A stretch of DNA of 39,902 nt from an uncultured Ignavibacteriales bacterium (GCA_903929035.1 CAIYTF010000137.1:1-39902), one strand, 5' to 3'; positions 1 through 9,363 are shown, numbered from the stretch's first letter. Notes: generated by a model from the letters alone, not told the origin. Made by a program: numbers and translations.

Positions 1-252
1 AGTTGTCACTCACGGTTATTCAAATTTAGTCCCTTTGGGACATAATATCAGTACCGTATATTTTCTTGATTTCAGGAGACTAAAGTAGTTACTTAACTTG
101 TTATCGATTTGGAATAATATAGTTAAAAAACATTTATCTATAATGTGTCAAGTTTCACAAGGTTGTTGGAAATACTGTAAATTATTATTAATTTTGTATA
201 ATTTTTTAACTAAATTCCATTTTATAGACAAAATATATTTCCAAGGTGTTGT
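1..252. other. AT-rich intergenic leader, no gene seen
   Basis: No convincing gene. The open frame at 98-289 has composition unlike a protein (Leu/Ile/Phe from poly-T, no ribosome binding site). A short perfect hairpin (5-bp stem, 3-nt loop) lies at 29-41. One copy of a 22-bp repeat lies at 146-167. The ribosome binding site of the kinase that follows (AAGG, 243-246) is at the right edge. Confidence 0.5.
146..167 (+). repeat. 22-bp dispersed repeat, copy 1 (inverted relative to 26388-26409)
   Basis: These 22 bases are the exact reverse complement of 26388-26409. The match ends abruptly on both sides. It lies about 90 nt upstream of a histidine kinase gene. The two copies are 26 kb apart, so they are unlikely to be the ends of one simple element. 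A dispersed short repeat family or a remnant of a mobile element is more likely. Confidence 0.7.
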
Positions 253-2244
253 ATGGCAAATCCTTCTAAATCCTACGATGAACTTCTAAATGAATTAGAA
301 CAGCTTAAACAAGAGAATCAATCTCTGAAAGCAGCTTTTAATAAAGAATATATTAATGGCTTATTAGATTACGGGCATAAGCAATCCGAAAAAGCTGTTC
401 GTGAAAGCGAAGAAAAATTTCACAAAATCTTCTATTCAAGTCCCTGTGCTATGATGATCTCTTCTCTCGCGGATGAACGCGTAATAGATGTAAACAATGA
501 ATTTTTGACATTGAGTGAGTTTGAGAGAGATGTTATCGGGGGAAAAACAGAGAATTTGAACTTATGGGTACATCCGGAACAGAGAACAGATGTATATTCA
601 AAGCTTCTCAAATCCGGTTCGCTGCGCAATCTGGATGCCGAATTGAAGACCAAATCAGGTCAAGTAAAACATATTCTGATGTCGGCGGAGGTGATTACAA
701 TAAACGATGAACCGCGCGTGTTATTTTCAGCTCAGGACATCACGGATCTCAAGAAAACACAAGAAGCTCTTCACGCGTTTCGCCAACAAACCTTGCTTCA
801 AATGGTAAGCGATGGACTTCATATTCTTGACGAAAACGGGAATGTCTTGGAAGCTAATGATTCTTTTTGTAAACTATTGGGTTATACACGCCAAGAGCTT
901 CTGAATATGAACGTGGCTGACTGGGATGTTAAATTTTCCAAGGAAGAGTTATTGATAAGGATAGGCGAATTTATCGATAATCCCCGATCTTTTACAACAA
1001 AACACCGCGCTCGTGATGGACGGATATGGGATGTTGAAATTAATACAGCCGTCATAGCTATTGGAAGCCGTAAATGCCTTTGCGCTTCGGCACGTGACAT
1101 AACCTTGCGAAAATCGGAGGAGTCCCGTTTGCGTGAAAGCGAGGAAATATTTCATACAATTAATAATACATCGCCGGATGCAATTGTTTTGTTAGACCTC
1201 AACGCGACTATTATATTAGCGAATCCTGCCGCCTGTGAAATATTCGGATACGAATCTGTTCTGCAAATGATTGGAAATAACATTTTGGACTTATTTATTG
1301 TGGAAGATCGTATAAAAGCCTTTGAAATGCTTCAACAAATTTCTATCGAGGGGATGGTTAGAAATGTCGAGTATTCGTTCTTGAGAAAAAACGGGACATC
1401 ATATTATTGTGAATTCAGTTGTTCCACGTTGTATGATACAGATGGGAAACCGAGAGGTCTGTTGTCAGTCACTCACGACATCACTGAACGCAGGCACTTG
1501 GAAGATGAACTATGCAGAACTAATTTAGAACTTCAAAGAAGAAATGCCGAAAAAGACAAATTCTTTTCAATCATCGCTCACGACTTGAGAAGTCCTTTCA
1601 CCGGATTGTTAGGATTTACCAAAATGATGACATCTGAAGACAACATATTGTCAATAGAGGAATACGCGAACTTGAGTAAATTAGTCCGTGATTCGGTGGT
1701 AAATCTTTATAAGCTGGTTGAAAATCTATTGGAATGGGCTATGTTTCAAAAAGGAGCGAGCGATTTTATTCCTATCGAATTTGGTTTATCTGAAATGTTT
1801 ATCGGGAGTATAGATTCAATAAAAGAAAGAGCACGGCAAAAAGGAATAGCCATATTCCACGAGAGTGATGGCATCGATAAAATATATGCCGATGAAAAAA
1901 TGATTTCTACTATTCTGAGAAATCTTTTGGCAAACGCGGTGAAATTCACGCGAAAGGGCGGAAATGTTACAGTCAGAGCAAAGGAAACAATAGACGGGAT
2001 GATTGAAATTTCTGTAACAGATACCGGTGTCGGCATTCACAAAGATATGATTGATAAGCTGTTTATATTAGGCGAAAAAGTTGGCACAACCGGAACAGAG
2101 GGCGAACCCAGCACGGGTTTGGGACTAATTCTATGCAAGGAATTTGTTGAAAAACATAACGGTAAAATTTGGGTAGAAAGCCGTAAAAATGTTGGCAGCA
2201 CGTTTTATTTCACGGTTCCAAAGGCAATTAATGACAAACTCTAA
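253..2244 (+). CDS. soluble PAS-domain sensor histidine kinase
   Basis: Orphan histidine kinase of 663 residues that would autophosphorylate on His and pass phosphate to an unidentified response regulator. A short N-terminal coiled coil (about 8-50) is followed by three PAS modules (about 55-172, 176-290 and 297-415), each ending in a D-I-T/D-I-S type PAC segment. Then come a HisKA dimerisation helix with the phospho-acceptor in IIAHDLRSP (H443) and a HATPase_c domain: N-box N557/N561, G1 DTGVGI (590-595), G2 TGLGL (621-625). There is no signal peptide, membrane segment or receiver domain, so it should sense a cytoplasmic ligand or redox/light cue. The start is the ATG at 253 with AAGG 6 nt upstream. 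The catalytic half is strikingly similar to the next gene, indicating a duplication. The signal is unknown. Confidence 0.93.
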   Translation: MANPSKSYDELLNELEQLKQENQSLKAAFNKEYINGLLDYGHKQSEKAVRESEEKFHKIFYSSPCAMMISSLADERVIDVNNEFLTLSEFERDVIGGKTENLNLWVHPEQRTDVYSKLLKSGSLRNLDAELKTKSGQVKHILMSAEVITINDEPRVLFSAQDITDLKKTQEALHAFRQQTLLQMVSDGLHILDENGNVLEANDSFCKLLGYTRQELLNMNVADWDVKFSKEELLIRIGEFIDNPRSFTTKHRARDGRIWDVEINTAVIAIGSRKCLCASARDITLRKSEESRLRESEEIFHTINNTSPDAIVLLDLNATIILANPAACEIFGYESVLQMIGNNILDLFIVEDRIKAFEMLQQISIEGMVRNVEYSFLRKNGTSYYCEFSCSTLYDTDGKPRGLLSVTHDITERRHLEDELCRTNLELQRRNAEKDKFFSIIAHDLRSPFTGLLGFTKMMTSEDNILSIEEYANLSKLVRDSVVNLYKLVENLLEWAMFQKGASDFIPIEFGLSEMFIGSIDSIKERARQKGIAIFHESDGIDKIYADEKMISTILRNLLANAVKFTRKGGNVTVRAKETIDGMIEISVTDTGVGIHKDMIDKLFILGEKVGTTGTEGEPSTGLGLILCKEFVEKHNGKIWVESRKNVGSTFYFTVPKAINDKL

Positions 2245-2553
2245 TTGTTAGTATGATATCATAAGGACTCGTTTAGAAATAACATTAACACTTTCTCACG
2301 CGAAGACGCCGAGTAGGCAAAGGTTATTTGTGGACAAACACATAGTGAAATACTCGGTTTCTTTTTTTCTCTTATAGTTCATCGCTCTATATTATCGTTT
2401 AACGTGTATTTTCTTAGTTCATCGAACTTAGGTTGGATTCGAACAGCAATTTATTTAAAATAGCACAAAGTGTATTTTAAATTAGCATCTCGAATAGTTA
2501 TGCTAAAAGTCGCTTTAATATATTTAATCCTGAAAGTAAATAGAAGATATATT
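2245..2553. other. intergenic region between the two kinases
   Basis: Non-coding. It holds a perfect 12-bp palindrome (2252-2263), a copy of a dispersed 32-bp repeat (2275-2306) and two copies of TAGTTCATCG (2375-2384, 2415-2424). The second of these forms a small AGTTC/GAACT hairpin. An in-frame extension of the next gene back to 2470 exists, but it would place 28 residues in front of a well-formed N-terminal membrane anchor and is unlikely. Confidence 0.5.
2275..2306 (+). repeat. 32-bp dispersed direct repeat, copy 1
   Basis: Identical over 32 bases to 39576-39607, in the same orientation. The 3' part (CTCACGCGAAGA) followed by related but diverged 'cgccgag...gcaaagg' sequence resembles the CGCnAAGACGC-type dispersed intergenic repeat seen in many environmental bacterial genomes. 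I make that link from memory. Both copies lie just downstream of a stop codon (31 nt after the kinase, 24 nt after nrdJ). Confidence 0.75.
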
Positions 2554-5500
2554 ATGAAACCAAAAATTTTTCTTGTTTTTTCCGCTATCATCCTCTTGAT
2601 TAGTGCTTTTCTCTTATTTGAACTGCATCATTCAGCGGAAAAGGAAATGATACAAAGTTTCGGGCAACATCAACTTGCTGATACTTGGCACATATCCAAT
2701 GAATTGGAAGAAAGCTTGAGTGAAGAATCGCGAGCAATTGAACTTATCACTGAATCTATTTCAAATAACCATAAAACCGAAAACATAGCTGCTTCCGTTC
2801 AAAACTATTTTGAGTATCTGAAAAAGGATCACGTGAAATCTATCAGCGTCTATGATGAAAACGGTGTCATAGTTTATTCAACGGAAAAGAACGCGCTTTT
2901 CAGTAAACACGAGGACAGTGATTTTTTCAGGCAGGCATCCCTGCTTGAAAATAAAGGGAAACAATTGATTTCGACCGATATTCCCGATATATTTGCAAAA
3001 TCGGTCAAAAAAACTGATTTTAATATTATAATTGCCTCGCCAATAATTACCAATCAAACCGGAAAGTTTGCAGGGCAGTTTGCCGGAATAGTGTTGGCAG
3101 TGGCTGATTTAAGTTACGTTATCAATCAATTTTCTAAAGACAGTATACACGATACAAACGAGTATTCCTGGATACTGGATTCTGACGGAACAGTCTTATA
3201 TCATTCTGAGCATCCTGAAATGCTGAATAATAATATATATGCTCAGGATAACAATTGCTTAGAATGCCACGAATCGTTCAATTATGTTGATACAATACTT
3301 TTAAAACCTTCAGGTACCATTTCATATAAACTAAATAAAAGACCTGAAGTATTGTCGAGTTTTTCGACACTTAATTTTAAAAATATTTCTTGGAAAATTG
3401 CCCTGAATATCCCGCTTGAAGAAGTAACCGAAAGTCTTCATAGTAATCTTATAAAGACAGTAATACTTTTTATTTTCATTTTAATTTCATTTGTCGGTGG
3501 CTTTATTTTAATTTCGCGGGGTAACCGGTTGCGGGCAAAAGCAATGGAGGAAGCACAACACTGGAAAACAGAGCATACATTAGAACTTCAATTACGCGAA
3601 GCGGAAAAGCAGTATAAAATAATCGTTGAAAATTCCCCGAGTGCTATTTTCGTTCAAAGCGAGGGGAAAATTGTATTTGCCAACCCCGCGGCTCTATCTC
3701 TCTACGGGGTCACGGATTCAAAGGATATTCTAGGAAAAACGATTTTAGATTTTGTTCATCCGATAGAACGTGAAATTGTCAGCCGGCGGGTAAAAGAAAT
3801 GCTCGAATCCGGCAATTCACTTCCGGTTAATGAAAGAAGAGTTTTAAGACACGATAATAGTATAATTATCGCTGAAGTTGCGCCAACACCGACTACGTTC
3901 CAAAATAAACCCGCGATTCTGATGATTGTAACTGACATTACTGAACGGAAACAAACCGAGTTAGAACGACAGGTTATGAAAGAAATTGCTGATGGAATTA
4001 CATCCACTTCAAGTATCGCGGAATTTCTGAAATTAGCACATAACTCACTCAAGAAACGACTTTACGCGGATAATTGCTTCATCTCTCTTTTTGATCGGGA
4101 TACAAAACTATTTAACTTTCCGTATTTTATCGATTATTTCGAACAGGTTCCCCCATCATCAATGGAAAATAGCTGCGCGGAATTCGTATTTCGAACCGGC
4201 AAGCCGTTACTGCTTACAAAAGAATCATTTCGCCGTCTCGCTGCACAAAACGAAACTGAGTTAGTTGGTCCACAATCTGCCGCTTGGTTAGGTGTACCAT
4301 TACAAACCTCTTCCACTGTAACCGGCGTTTTGGTTATTCAAAATTACGAGGATGATAATACGTATTCAGAGCGGGATGTTCAATTTCTTGAAACGGTAGG
4401 AAGCCAAATTGCCGTAGGTATCGAGCGCAAGCAGGCAAAAGCGGCACTTCGTGCCAGCGAGGCAAAATGGAGAGCCCTTTATTCAATTCTGCCGGTTGGT
4501 ATCTCTATTCTTGATAAACAAAACGAGATTGTTGATTTCAACGCGGCACTTAGCAGTATTCTTGGAATAGAGTCAGAAAATTTAATACAAGGAAGGCATA
4601 AACAACGAAGCTATTTTCGCGCGGACGGTGAACTAATGTCCGCTGAAGAGTTGCCAAGTACTCGCGCGGTTAAGGAAAATAGAGTTATTAAGAATGTTAC
4701 AATTGGGGTCAAAAAAGAAGATGACGAAATAGTTTGGACACAAGTAAGCGCGGCTCCTTTGAATCTTGATGGCATTTCCTGCGTTGTTTCAACAATAGAC
4801 ATTTCCCATCTTAAGCGGGCGGAAGAAAAAATAATTGAAATAAACAATGAACTTAAACAAATCAACATAGGAAAAGATAAATTCTTCTCCATAATTGCCC
4901 ACGATTTGAGAAGTCCATTTGCCGGTTTATTGGGATTATCCGAAATTATGGCAGCAGAAAGCCCAAAAATGCCGCGTGCTGATATTATTCAAATCAGTAA
5001 ATCATTATATGAATCGGTGGAAAATGTTTATAAATTAATAGATAATTTGCTGGAATGGGCAAGACTTCAAAAAGACTCCATTAAACTTATTCCTGATGAT
5101 ATAAATTTATCCGGTCTTTTTTTGCAGAACATTGATTCTATTAAACTAAGAGCATCTCAAAAAGACATTTCCATCATCAATGAAATACCGGAGACTCTGC
5201 ATATTTTAGCTGATGAAAAAATGATTTCGACTGTCCTGAGAAACCTTTTGGCAAACGCTGTAAAGTTCACGAGAAAAGGCGGTAAAGTGGTTGGAAATGC
5301 AATAGAACGAGAAGACGGGATGATTGAAATATCGGTAACAGATACCGGAATCGGCATTCCCTCCGCGAATATTGATAAGCTCTTCAAGTTAGGTGAAGAT
5401 GTGGGCGCGCGAGGAACAGACAACGAACCCAGCACCGGTTTGGGTTTAATTCTATGCAAGGAATTTGTTGAAAAACATAGCGGCAAAATTTGGGTGGAAA

Positions 5501-5565
5501 GCATAGAAAATGTAGGAAGTACGTTCTATTTCACAGTTCCACAAGGTACCTATACACAAGCATAG
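2554..5565 (+). CDS. membrane sensor histidine kinase with extracytoplasmic CxxCH motif
   Basis: Residues are counted from the ATG at 2554 (1003 aa), chosen because AGAAG (2542-2546) precedes it and the protein then opens directly with a membrane segment (about 4-22). The extracytoplasmic part (about 23-300) looks like a double-Cache/PAS-like sensor and contains CLECH (C235, C238, H239), a c-type heme attachment motif. TM2 is at about 302-320. The cytoplasm-facing part has PAS (about 350-470), GAF (about 475-625), PAS (about 632-755), HisKA with H783 in IIAHDLRSP, and HATPase_c (DTGIGI, TGLGL). There is no receiver domain and no neighbouring response regulator. The last roughly 230 residues closely match the upstream kinase, so the pair arose by duplication with exchange of the sensor part. 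Redox, oxygen or NO sensing through heme is my inference. The kinase call is secure. Confidence 0.93.
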   Translation: MKPKIFLVFSAIILLISAFLLFELHHSAEKEMIQSFGQHQLADTWHISNELEESLSEESRAIELITESISNNHKTENIAASVQNYFEYLKKDHVKSISVYDENGVIVYSTEKNALFSKHEDSDFFRQASLLENKGKQLISTDIPDIFAKSVKKTDFNIIIASPIITNQTGKFAGQFAGIVLAVADLSYVINQFSKDSIHDTNEYSWILDSDGTVLYHSEHPEMLNNNIYAQDNNCLECHESFNYVDTILLKPSGTISYKLNKRPEVLSSFSTLNFKNISWKIALNIPLEEVTESLHSNLIKTVILFIFILISFVGGFILISRGNRLRAKAMEEAQHWKTEHTLELQLREAEKQYKIIVENSPSAIFVQSEGKIVFANPAALSLYGVTDSKDILGKTILDFVHPIEREIVSRRVKEMLESGNSLPVNERRVLRHDNSIIIAEVAPTPTTFQNKPAILMIVTDITERKQTELERQVMKEIADGITSTSSIAEFLKLAHNSLKKRLYADNCFISLFDRDTKLFNFPYFIDYFEQVPPSSMENSCAEFVFRTGKPLLLTKESFRRLAAQNETELVGPQSAAWLGVPLQTSSTVTGVLVIQNYEDDNTYSERDVQFLETVGSQIAVGIERKQAKAALRASEAKWRALYSILPVGISILDKQNEIVDFNAALSSILGIESENLIQGRHKQRSYFRADGELMSAEELPSTRAVKENRVIKNVTIGVKKEDDEIVWTQVSAAPLNLDGISCVVSTIDISHLKRAEEKIIEINNELKQINIGKDKFFSIIAHDLRSPFAGLLGLSEIMAAESPKMPRADIIQISKSLYESVENVYKLIDNLLEWARLQKDSIKLIPDDINLSGLFLQNIDSIKLRASQKDISIINEIPETLHILADEKMISTVLRNLLANAVKFTRKGGKVVGNAIEREDGMIEISVTDTGIGIPSANIDKLFKLGEDVGARGTDNEPSTGLGLILCKEFVEKHSGKIWVESIENVGSTFYFTVPQGTYTQA

Positions 5566-5605
5566 TGTTTATTTCTATTTTGGGACTCGTAAGGGCGACC
5601 GGCAT

Positions 5606-5640
5606 ACAAAAAAAATATATTCCTCAAGAATACCATTCTT
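5606..5640 (-). terminator. possible terminator between convergent genes
   Basis: Read on the minus strand, an AAGAAT/ATTCTT hairpin abuts the stop of the 5640-7505 gene and is followed about 10 nt later by a run of eight T. The stem is short and AT-rich, so the call is weak. Confidence 0.3.
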
Positions 5641-7505
5641 CACGTGCTGATTTTTACCAATTCATCAATTTTCTTTAGGTGTTCAGAAATTTCCTTAGAG
5701 GCATATTCTTTTAGCTCTTTCTCACGTTCTTCTTTATCAACTTTTGTAAGGTCAATTTTTTTTTGAGATTCCTTAACTCGTGATTGAATAGCTTCTTCAA
5801 CCGCTAATATCCGCCGCTCTAAATCTTTTTTTAATCTTTCCAACGCGCGTTCCTTTTGGTTTTTACAGGCAGTGAGTTTTTTTTGTAATCGATGCTTTTC
5901 ATTTGATCGTTCAAGCACTTTGGAAGCAGACGAGATGAGAGCAATAATTAGTCCGCCAAGAAACACGAACCCGCCCCACTTTACACCATAAATGAATATC
6001 GAACCAAACATATCGGAAATTTGAGTATTACCCTGATGCCCAAAACTACTAATAAAACCTCCAATTATAAAAAGAACTATGGATATAATTACATTATAGA
6101 CCATAATATTATTGAACACGGACGCGGGATCATATTCAGTCGAAGAATCAATGTTGCTGATTTTTGATTCTAAACTACTTATAACCGTATTATACTTTTT
6201 TTCAGTTTCATCTACTGATTCTTGCGAGCGTATTTTTATTACCGCCTTATTTTTTTCTAATTCATCCCCTAAATGCTGAATTTTAGCAAACAGTTCCCTT
6301 AACTGTACATCAAAAACATCCAATTCTTTCATAATATTAGAATAAATTGTACCCTTAAGATTTTGCTTAACAGTGTTGATGCCATCAACCATTTTTTGCT
6401 GCAGTTTAGGCAACGAAAGCGAAACAAATAAGTTTTTGAATGATTTATATCTCTCTAAAAACGATATAGAAAAATCTAAATCTTTTTTGAATTTATCAGT
6501 GAAATAATCGCTATAATTACTTCCTTTCAGCAGGCTCGTAGTTTGGTATAATTTTGTAGAAATTTCCTGCTGGCCCGCGGCAGCAACTTCAAGAATAGTT
6601 TTTATATCCAATAAACTGGGGGCAAATTCCGGAACACGAAAAATATTATAAGTGATAGCCGTTCTAAGAAAGAAATTGAATAAATTTAAATTGTTGTGCT
6701 CAATCGCGAACGAAAACCGCTGAACATCATAATCAACAACACTATTAAGCCGGGTAAGAGTTAATTGTGATTCATCTTCGCTTAACGGGTAAAGAACTGA
6801 AAATAGGTTCGCTGTTACCCCGTTTTGTTTCATCACTAAGGCTTCGCTCAATGCTACTCCGGCATTTTCTTTGTCATTGTCGGATATATATGCAAATCCT
6901 TTAAAAAGCTGAATAATATATGAAATCTCAACTTTATAGTCATCTTGTAAAGAAGTGGCAGCAAGAGTTTTTTCGGCTAATTCAAGATATTCTAAGGCTT
7001 TTGCAAGAGAGCGGCGTTTACTTCCAAATATGAAGATATTTGCAGCATAGAAATATTTCATAAAGTTTTCTTTATTAGCGTTTCGCTCAATTAGGTTAAG
7101 CGTTGAAAGCGCGAAATACTCTGTTTCCCGCTCATTCTTTTCTATACACCACTTGAGATAGAACTTTTTTATTTCGAACAGGTTCTCATTTTGAATAGAA
7201 CGAACACGCTTTGAGTGGGCAATATATTCTTCGCATTTGGTTATGATAGGAGCATCGGAAATGAATAGATATTTGGCAGTATCGAACGTGATGAAAAATT
7301 CGTTATACTCTTTTGGCAGATTGAAAGAACGTAAAGCAGCCGAATCCCTGATGATGTCCAAATGAGTCACCGGATTGGCTGAAAACTCAGGGAAATTTTC
7401 CTTTGCAAAACTTCTTAGTTTTGAAGAGAGTACTTCCAACGAGAGTATCTGATCTTCGTACGATTCGCCGGACATATCCGCGGAATTTATCGAATCCTCG
7501 AGCAT
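5640..7505 (-). CDS. unknown coiled-coil membrane protein
   Basis: Protein of 621 residues that I do not recognise. The N-terminal roughly 400 residues are mainly helical and look repeat-like, with alternating charged and aromatic helices suggestive of a TPR-type alpha-solenoid. Residues about 400-450 form a coiled coil, two membrane segments lie at about 469-488 and 500-524, and the last roughly 97 residues (from about 525) are a highly charged Lys/Glu coiled coil. There is no signal peptide, so both ends probably face the same side, likely the cytoplasm. The ATG at 7505 follows GAAAGAAG. It stands alone, convergent with the kinase and 126 nt downstream of ispD. A scaffold or membrane-organising role is possible, but no function can be assigned. 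Confidence 0.8.
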   Translation of the reverse strand: MLEDSINSADMSGESYEDQILSLEVLSSKLRSFAKENFPEFSANPVTHLDIIRDSAALRSFNLPKEYNEFFITFDTAKYLFISDAPIITKCEEYIAHSKRVRSIQNENLFEIKKFYLKWCIEKNERETEYFALSTLNLIERNANKENFMKYFYAANIFIFGSKRRSLAKALEYLELAEKTLAATSLQDDYKVEISYIIQLFKGFAYISDNDKENAGVALSEALVMKQNGVTANLFSVLYPLSEDESQLTLTRLNSVVDYDVQRFSFAIEHNNLNLFNFFLRTAITYNIFRVPEFAPSLLDIKTILEVAAAGQQEISTKLYQTTSLLKGSNYSDYFTDKFKKDLDFSISFLERYKSFKNLFVSLSLPKLQQKMVDGINTVKQNLKGTIYSNIMKELDVFDVQLRELFAKIQHLGDELEKNKAVIKIRSQESVDETEKKYNTVISSLESKISNIDSSTEYDPASVFNNIMVYNVIISIVLFIIGGFISSFGHQGNTQISDMFGSIFIYGVKWGGFVFLGGLIIALISSASKVLERSNEKHRLQKKLTACKNQKERALERLKKDLERRILAVEEAIQSRVKESQKKIDLTKVDKEEREKELKEYASKEISEHLKKIDELVKIST

Positions 7506-7631
7506 CTTCTTTCATCTATTGAATATTATTTTTCTTATATACATAATCGAAAATTACTTAAAAAAGTTTAGCCCAAATCGCGCGTAATGAAAAATCAAAA
7601 AAAAGATTGGAATTTATCCCCGCGAATAGTT

Positions 7632-8309
7632 TTATTTTTTCAATATCTCCTTTAATATTGCCACATCACTCGGTGTTGTTACCTTAAAATTTAACAAGGA
7701 ACCTTCTACAATTTCTATCCGGAAACCGTAGTGATGCATCAATGATGATTCATCAGGAAACTTTAACCCTGCATCCTGTGCTTTCTTCATTGCCTCAAAC
7801 AAGTTTTCATAAATAAATATCTGCGGCGTCTGAACATAAAATATATCTTCGCGATCAACATACTCAAAACAATCCTTACCGGCACGCAAGAGTGTATCCC
7901 GTCCCTGCACACACACTACAGCATTTCCTTTTGCCTTGGCAGTTTTAAATGCCAAGGTAAGAACAGCCTTTGAAATAAGAGGTCTGGCTGCATCGTGTAC
8001 CGCGACATAATCCCCCGATTGTAAACGAAGAGAAGCAAGCGCGTTATATACCGAATCTTGCCGCTCCTTCCCTCCTTCTACAATAGTTTTTAGTTTAGAT
8101 ATATCATATCTCTTTTTGATCCTGTTCAAAACAGGAAAGTAGTCCTTTGAAGCAGCAACGATAATTTCAGTCACCATCGGGTGCTGCTCAAATGCTTCTA
8201 AGGTGTAAGCAATTAGTTCCTTATTTTCAAACTTCAAATATTGCTTAGGCATTTTTGATGCTATTCGGCTTCCCGAACCTGCAGCAGGCAGAACTACAGC
8301 CAGACTCAT
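7632..8309 (-). CDS. ispD: 2-C-methyl-D-erythritol 4-phosphate cytidylyltransferase
   Basis: Transfers CMP from CTP to 2-C-methyl-D-erythritol 4-phosphate in the non-mevalonate (MEP) isoprenoid pathway, in the cytosol. The 225 residues match the family's usual length. Visible motifs are the N-terminal nucleotide loop LPAAGSGSRI followed by KMPKQYL, GGKERQDSVYNAL, VHDAARPL, the QTPQ segment and FPDESSLMHHYG near the C-terminus. The ATG overlaps the queA stop as ATGA (4 nt), so the two genes are translationally coupled. The queA-ispD link is not metabolic, but both are housekeeping genes. Confidence 0.96.
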   Translation of the reverse strand: MSLAVVLPAAGSGSRIASKMPKQYLKFENKELIAYTLEAFEQHPMVTEIIVAASKDYFPVLNRIKKRYDISKLKTIVEGGKERQDSVYNALASLRLQSGDYVAVHDAARPLISKAVLTLAFKTAKAKGNAVVCVQGRDTLLRAGKDCFEYVDREDIFYVQTPQIFIYENLFEAMKKAQDAGLKFPDESSLMHHYGFRIEIVEGSLLNFKVTTPSDVAILKEILKK

Positions 8310-9340
8310 AGAATCAGCATCGCGTCACCAAAGCTGAGAAAGTTGAAATCTTCTTTCAGTGCCTTTCTATATGCTTTCATCACAAATTCAGTTCCGCCAA
8401 AAGCCGCCACCAGCATCAACAGGGTTGATTCAGGGACGTGAAAATTTGTTACTAATTTATCTACAATCTTAAAATCATATTCAGGGAAGATAAATTTATC
8501 CGTCCATCCGCTATTTGGTCTAACTAATCTATCAGCAGTAACAGATGATTCAAGTGCTCTGGTTGTACTTGTGCCAACGACAAACACTTTTTTACCGGTG
8601 TTAATGGTGTTGTTTATTCTGTCTGCAGAATCTTTCGTGATTTCAAAAAATTCCGAATCCATCTTATGTTTAGTTAAATCTTCAACTTCTACGGGGCGAA
8701 ATGTACCAAGACCAATATGAAGAACAACAGGAACAAAATCTACACCCTTCTTTTTTAATTTTTCAATCATACGGTTAGAAAAGTGCAATCCCGCCGTTGG
8801 CGCGGCAACGCTGCCGTCTGTTTTTGCAAACACGGTTTGATAATTTTCCTTATCACTTGGTTCAGCTTCGCGTTTGATATATGGAGGGAGCGGTGTAACA
8901 CCGATTTTCTCCACAGCCTTAAATACATCAGTCGATTGATTAAACCGCACGGTACGTCCGCGTGAGGTTGTATTATCAATAATCTCACACCACAAATCAT
9001 CCGTAAAATAAATCTTATTACCAATGCGTACTTTTCTTGCAGGATCAACTATCACATCCCAAATACATTCACGTGCATTTAACTCCCTGAGCAAAAACAC
9101 TTCTATTATTGCCTGGGTTTTTTCCTTCTTGCCAAATAAACGCGCTTGGAACACTTTGGTCTCATTCACAACAACGCAGTCACCCTCTTCAAAATAGTCA
9201 ACCAAATTGGTAAAACTCTTGATATCAATCGTTTGCTTTTCTCTGTCAAGAACCATCAATTTTGATTTGTCCCGCGGTGAAACAGGATATTTGGGTATAC
9301 TCGTTTTGGGCAGATTATAACTAAAATCTGACAATTTCAT
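8306..9340 (-). CDS. queA: S-adenosylmethionine:tRNA ribosyltransferase-isomerase
   Basis: Makes epoxyqueuosine in tRNA by transferring and isomerising the ribosyl group of SAM onto 7-aminomethyl-7-deazaguanine at the wobble position. From the ATG at 9340 the protein is 344 residues, the usual length, and starts MKLSDFSYNLP as the family does. An in-frame start at 9376 exists but lies inside the terminator hairpin of the upstream gene, so I reject it. Characteristic segments include LPPYIKR, APTAGLHFS, HIGLGTFRPV, GTSTTRALES and TNFHVPESTLLMLVAAF. AAGG sits about 11 nt before the start. It overlaps ispD by 4 nt. Confidence 0.96.
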   Translation of the reverse strand: MKLSDFSYNLPKTSIPKYPVSPRDKSKLMVLDREKQTIDIKSFTNLVDYFEEGDCVVVNETKVFQARLFGKKEKTQAIIEVFLLRELNARECIWDVIVDPARKVRIGNKIYFTDDLWCEIIDNTTSRGRTVRFNQSTDVFKAVEKIGVTPLPPYIKREAEPSDKENYQTVFAKTDGSVAAPTAGLHFSNRMIEKLKKKGVDFVPVVLHIGLGTFRPVEVEDLTKHKMDSEFFEITKDSADRINNTINTGKKVFVVGTSTTRALESSVTADRLVRPNSGWTDKFIFPEYDFKIVDKLVTNFHVPESTLLMLVAAFGGTEFVMKAYRKALKEDFNFLSFGDAMLIL

Positions 9341-9363
9341 ACTTGCTCGTACCTTTACTTTAT

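Noticed and set aside
29-41. Small hairpin read as terminator of an upstream gene
   Set aside because: Only a 5-bp stem and no T-run. No upstream gene is visible.
98-289. Open frame of 63 codons before the first kinase
   Set aside because: No ribosome binding site, composition driven by poly-T, and it overlaps the kinase start.
2470-2553. Longer start for the second kinase
   Set aside because: It adds 28 residues in front of a complete N-terminal membrane anchor. The ATG at 2554 has a better ribosome binding site.
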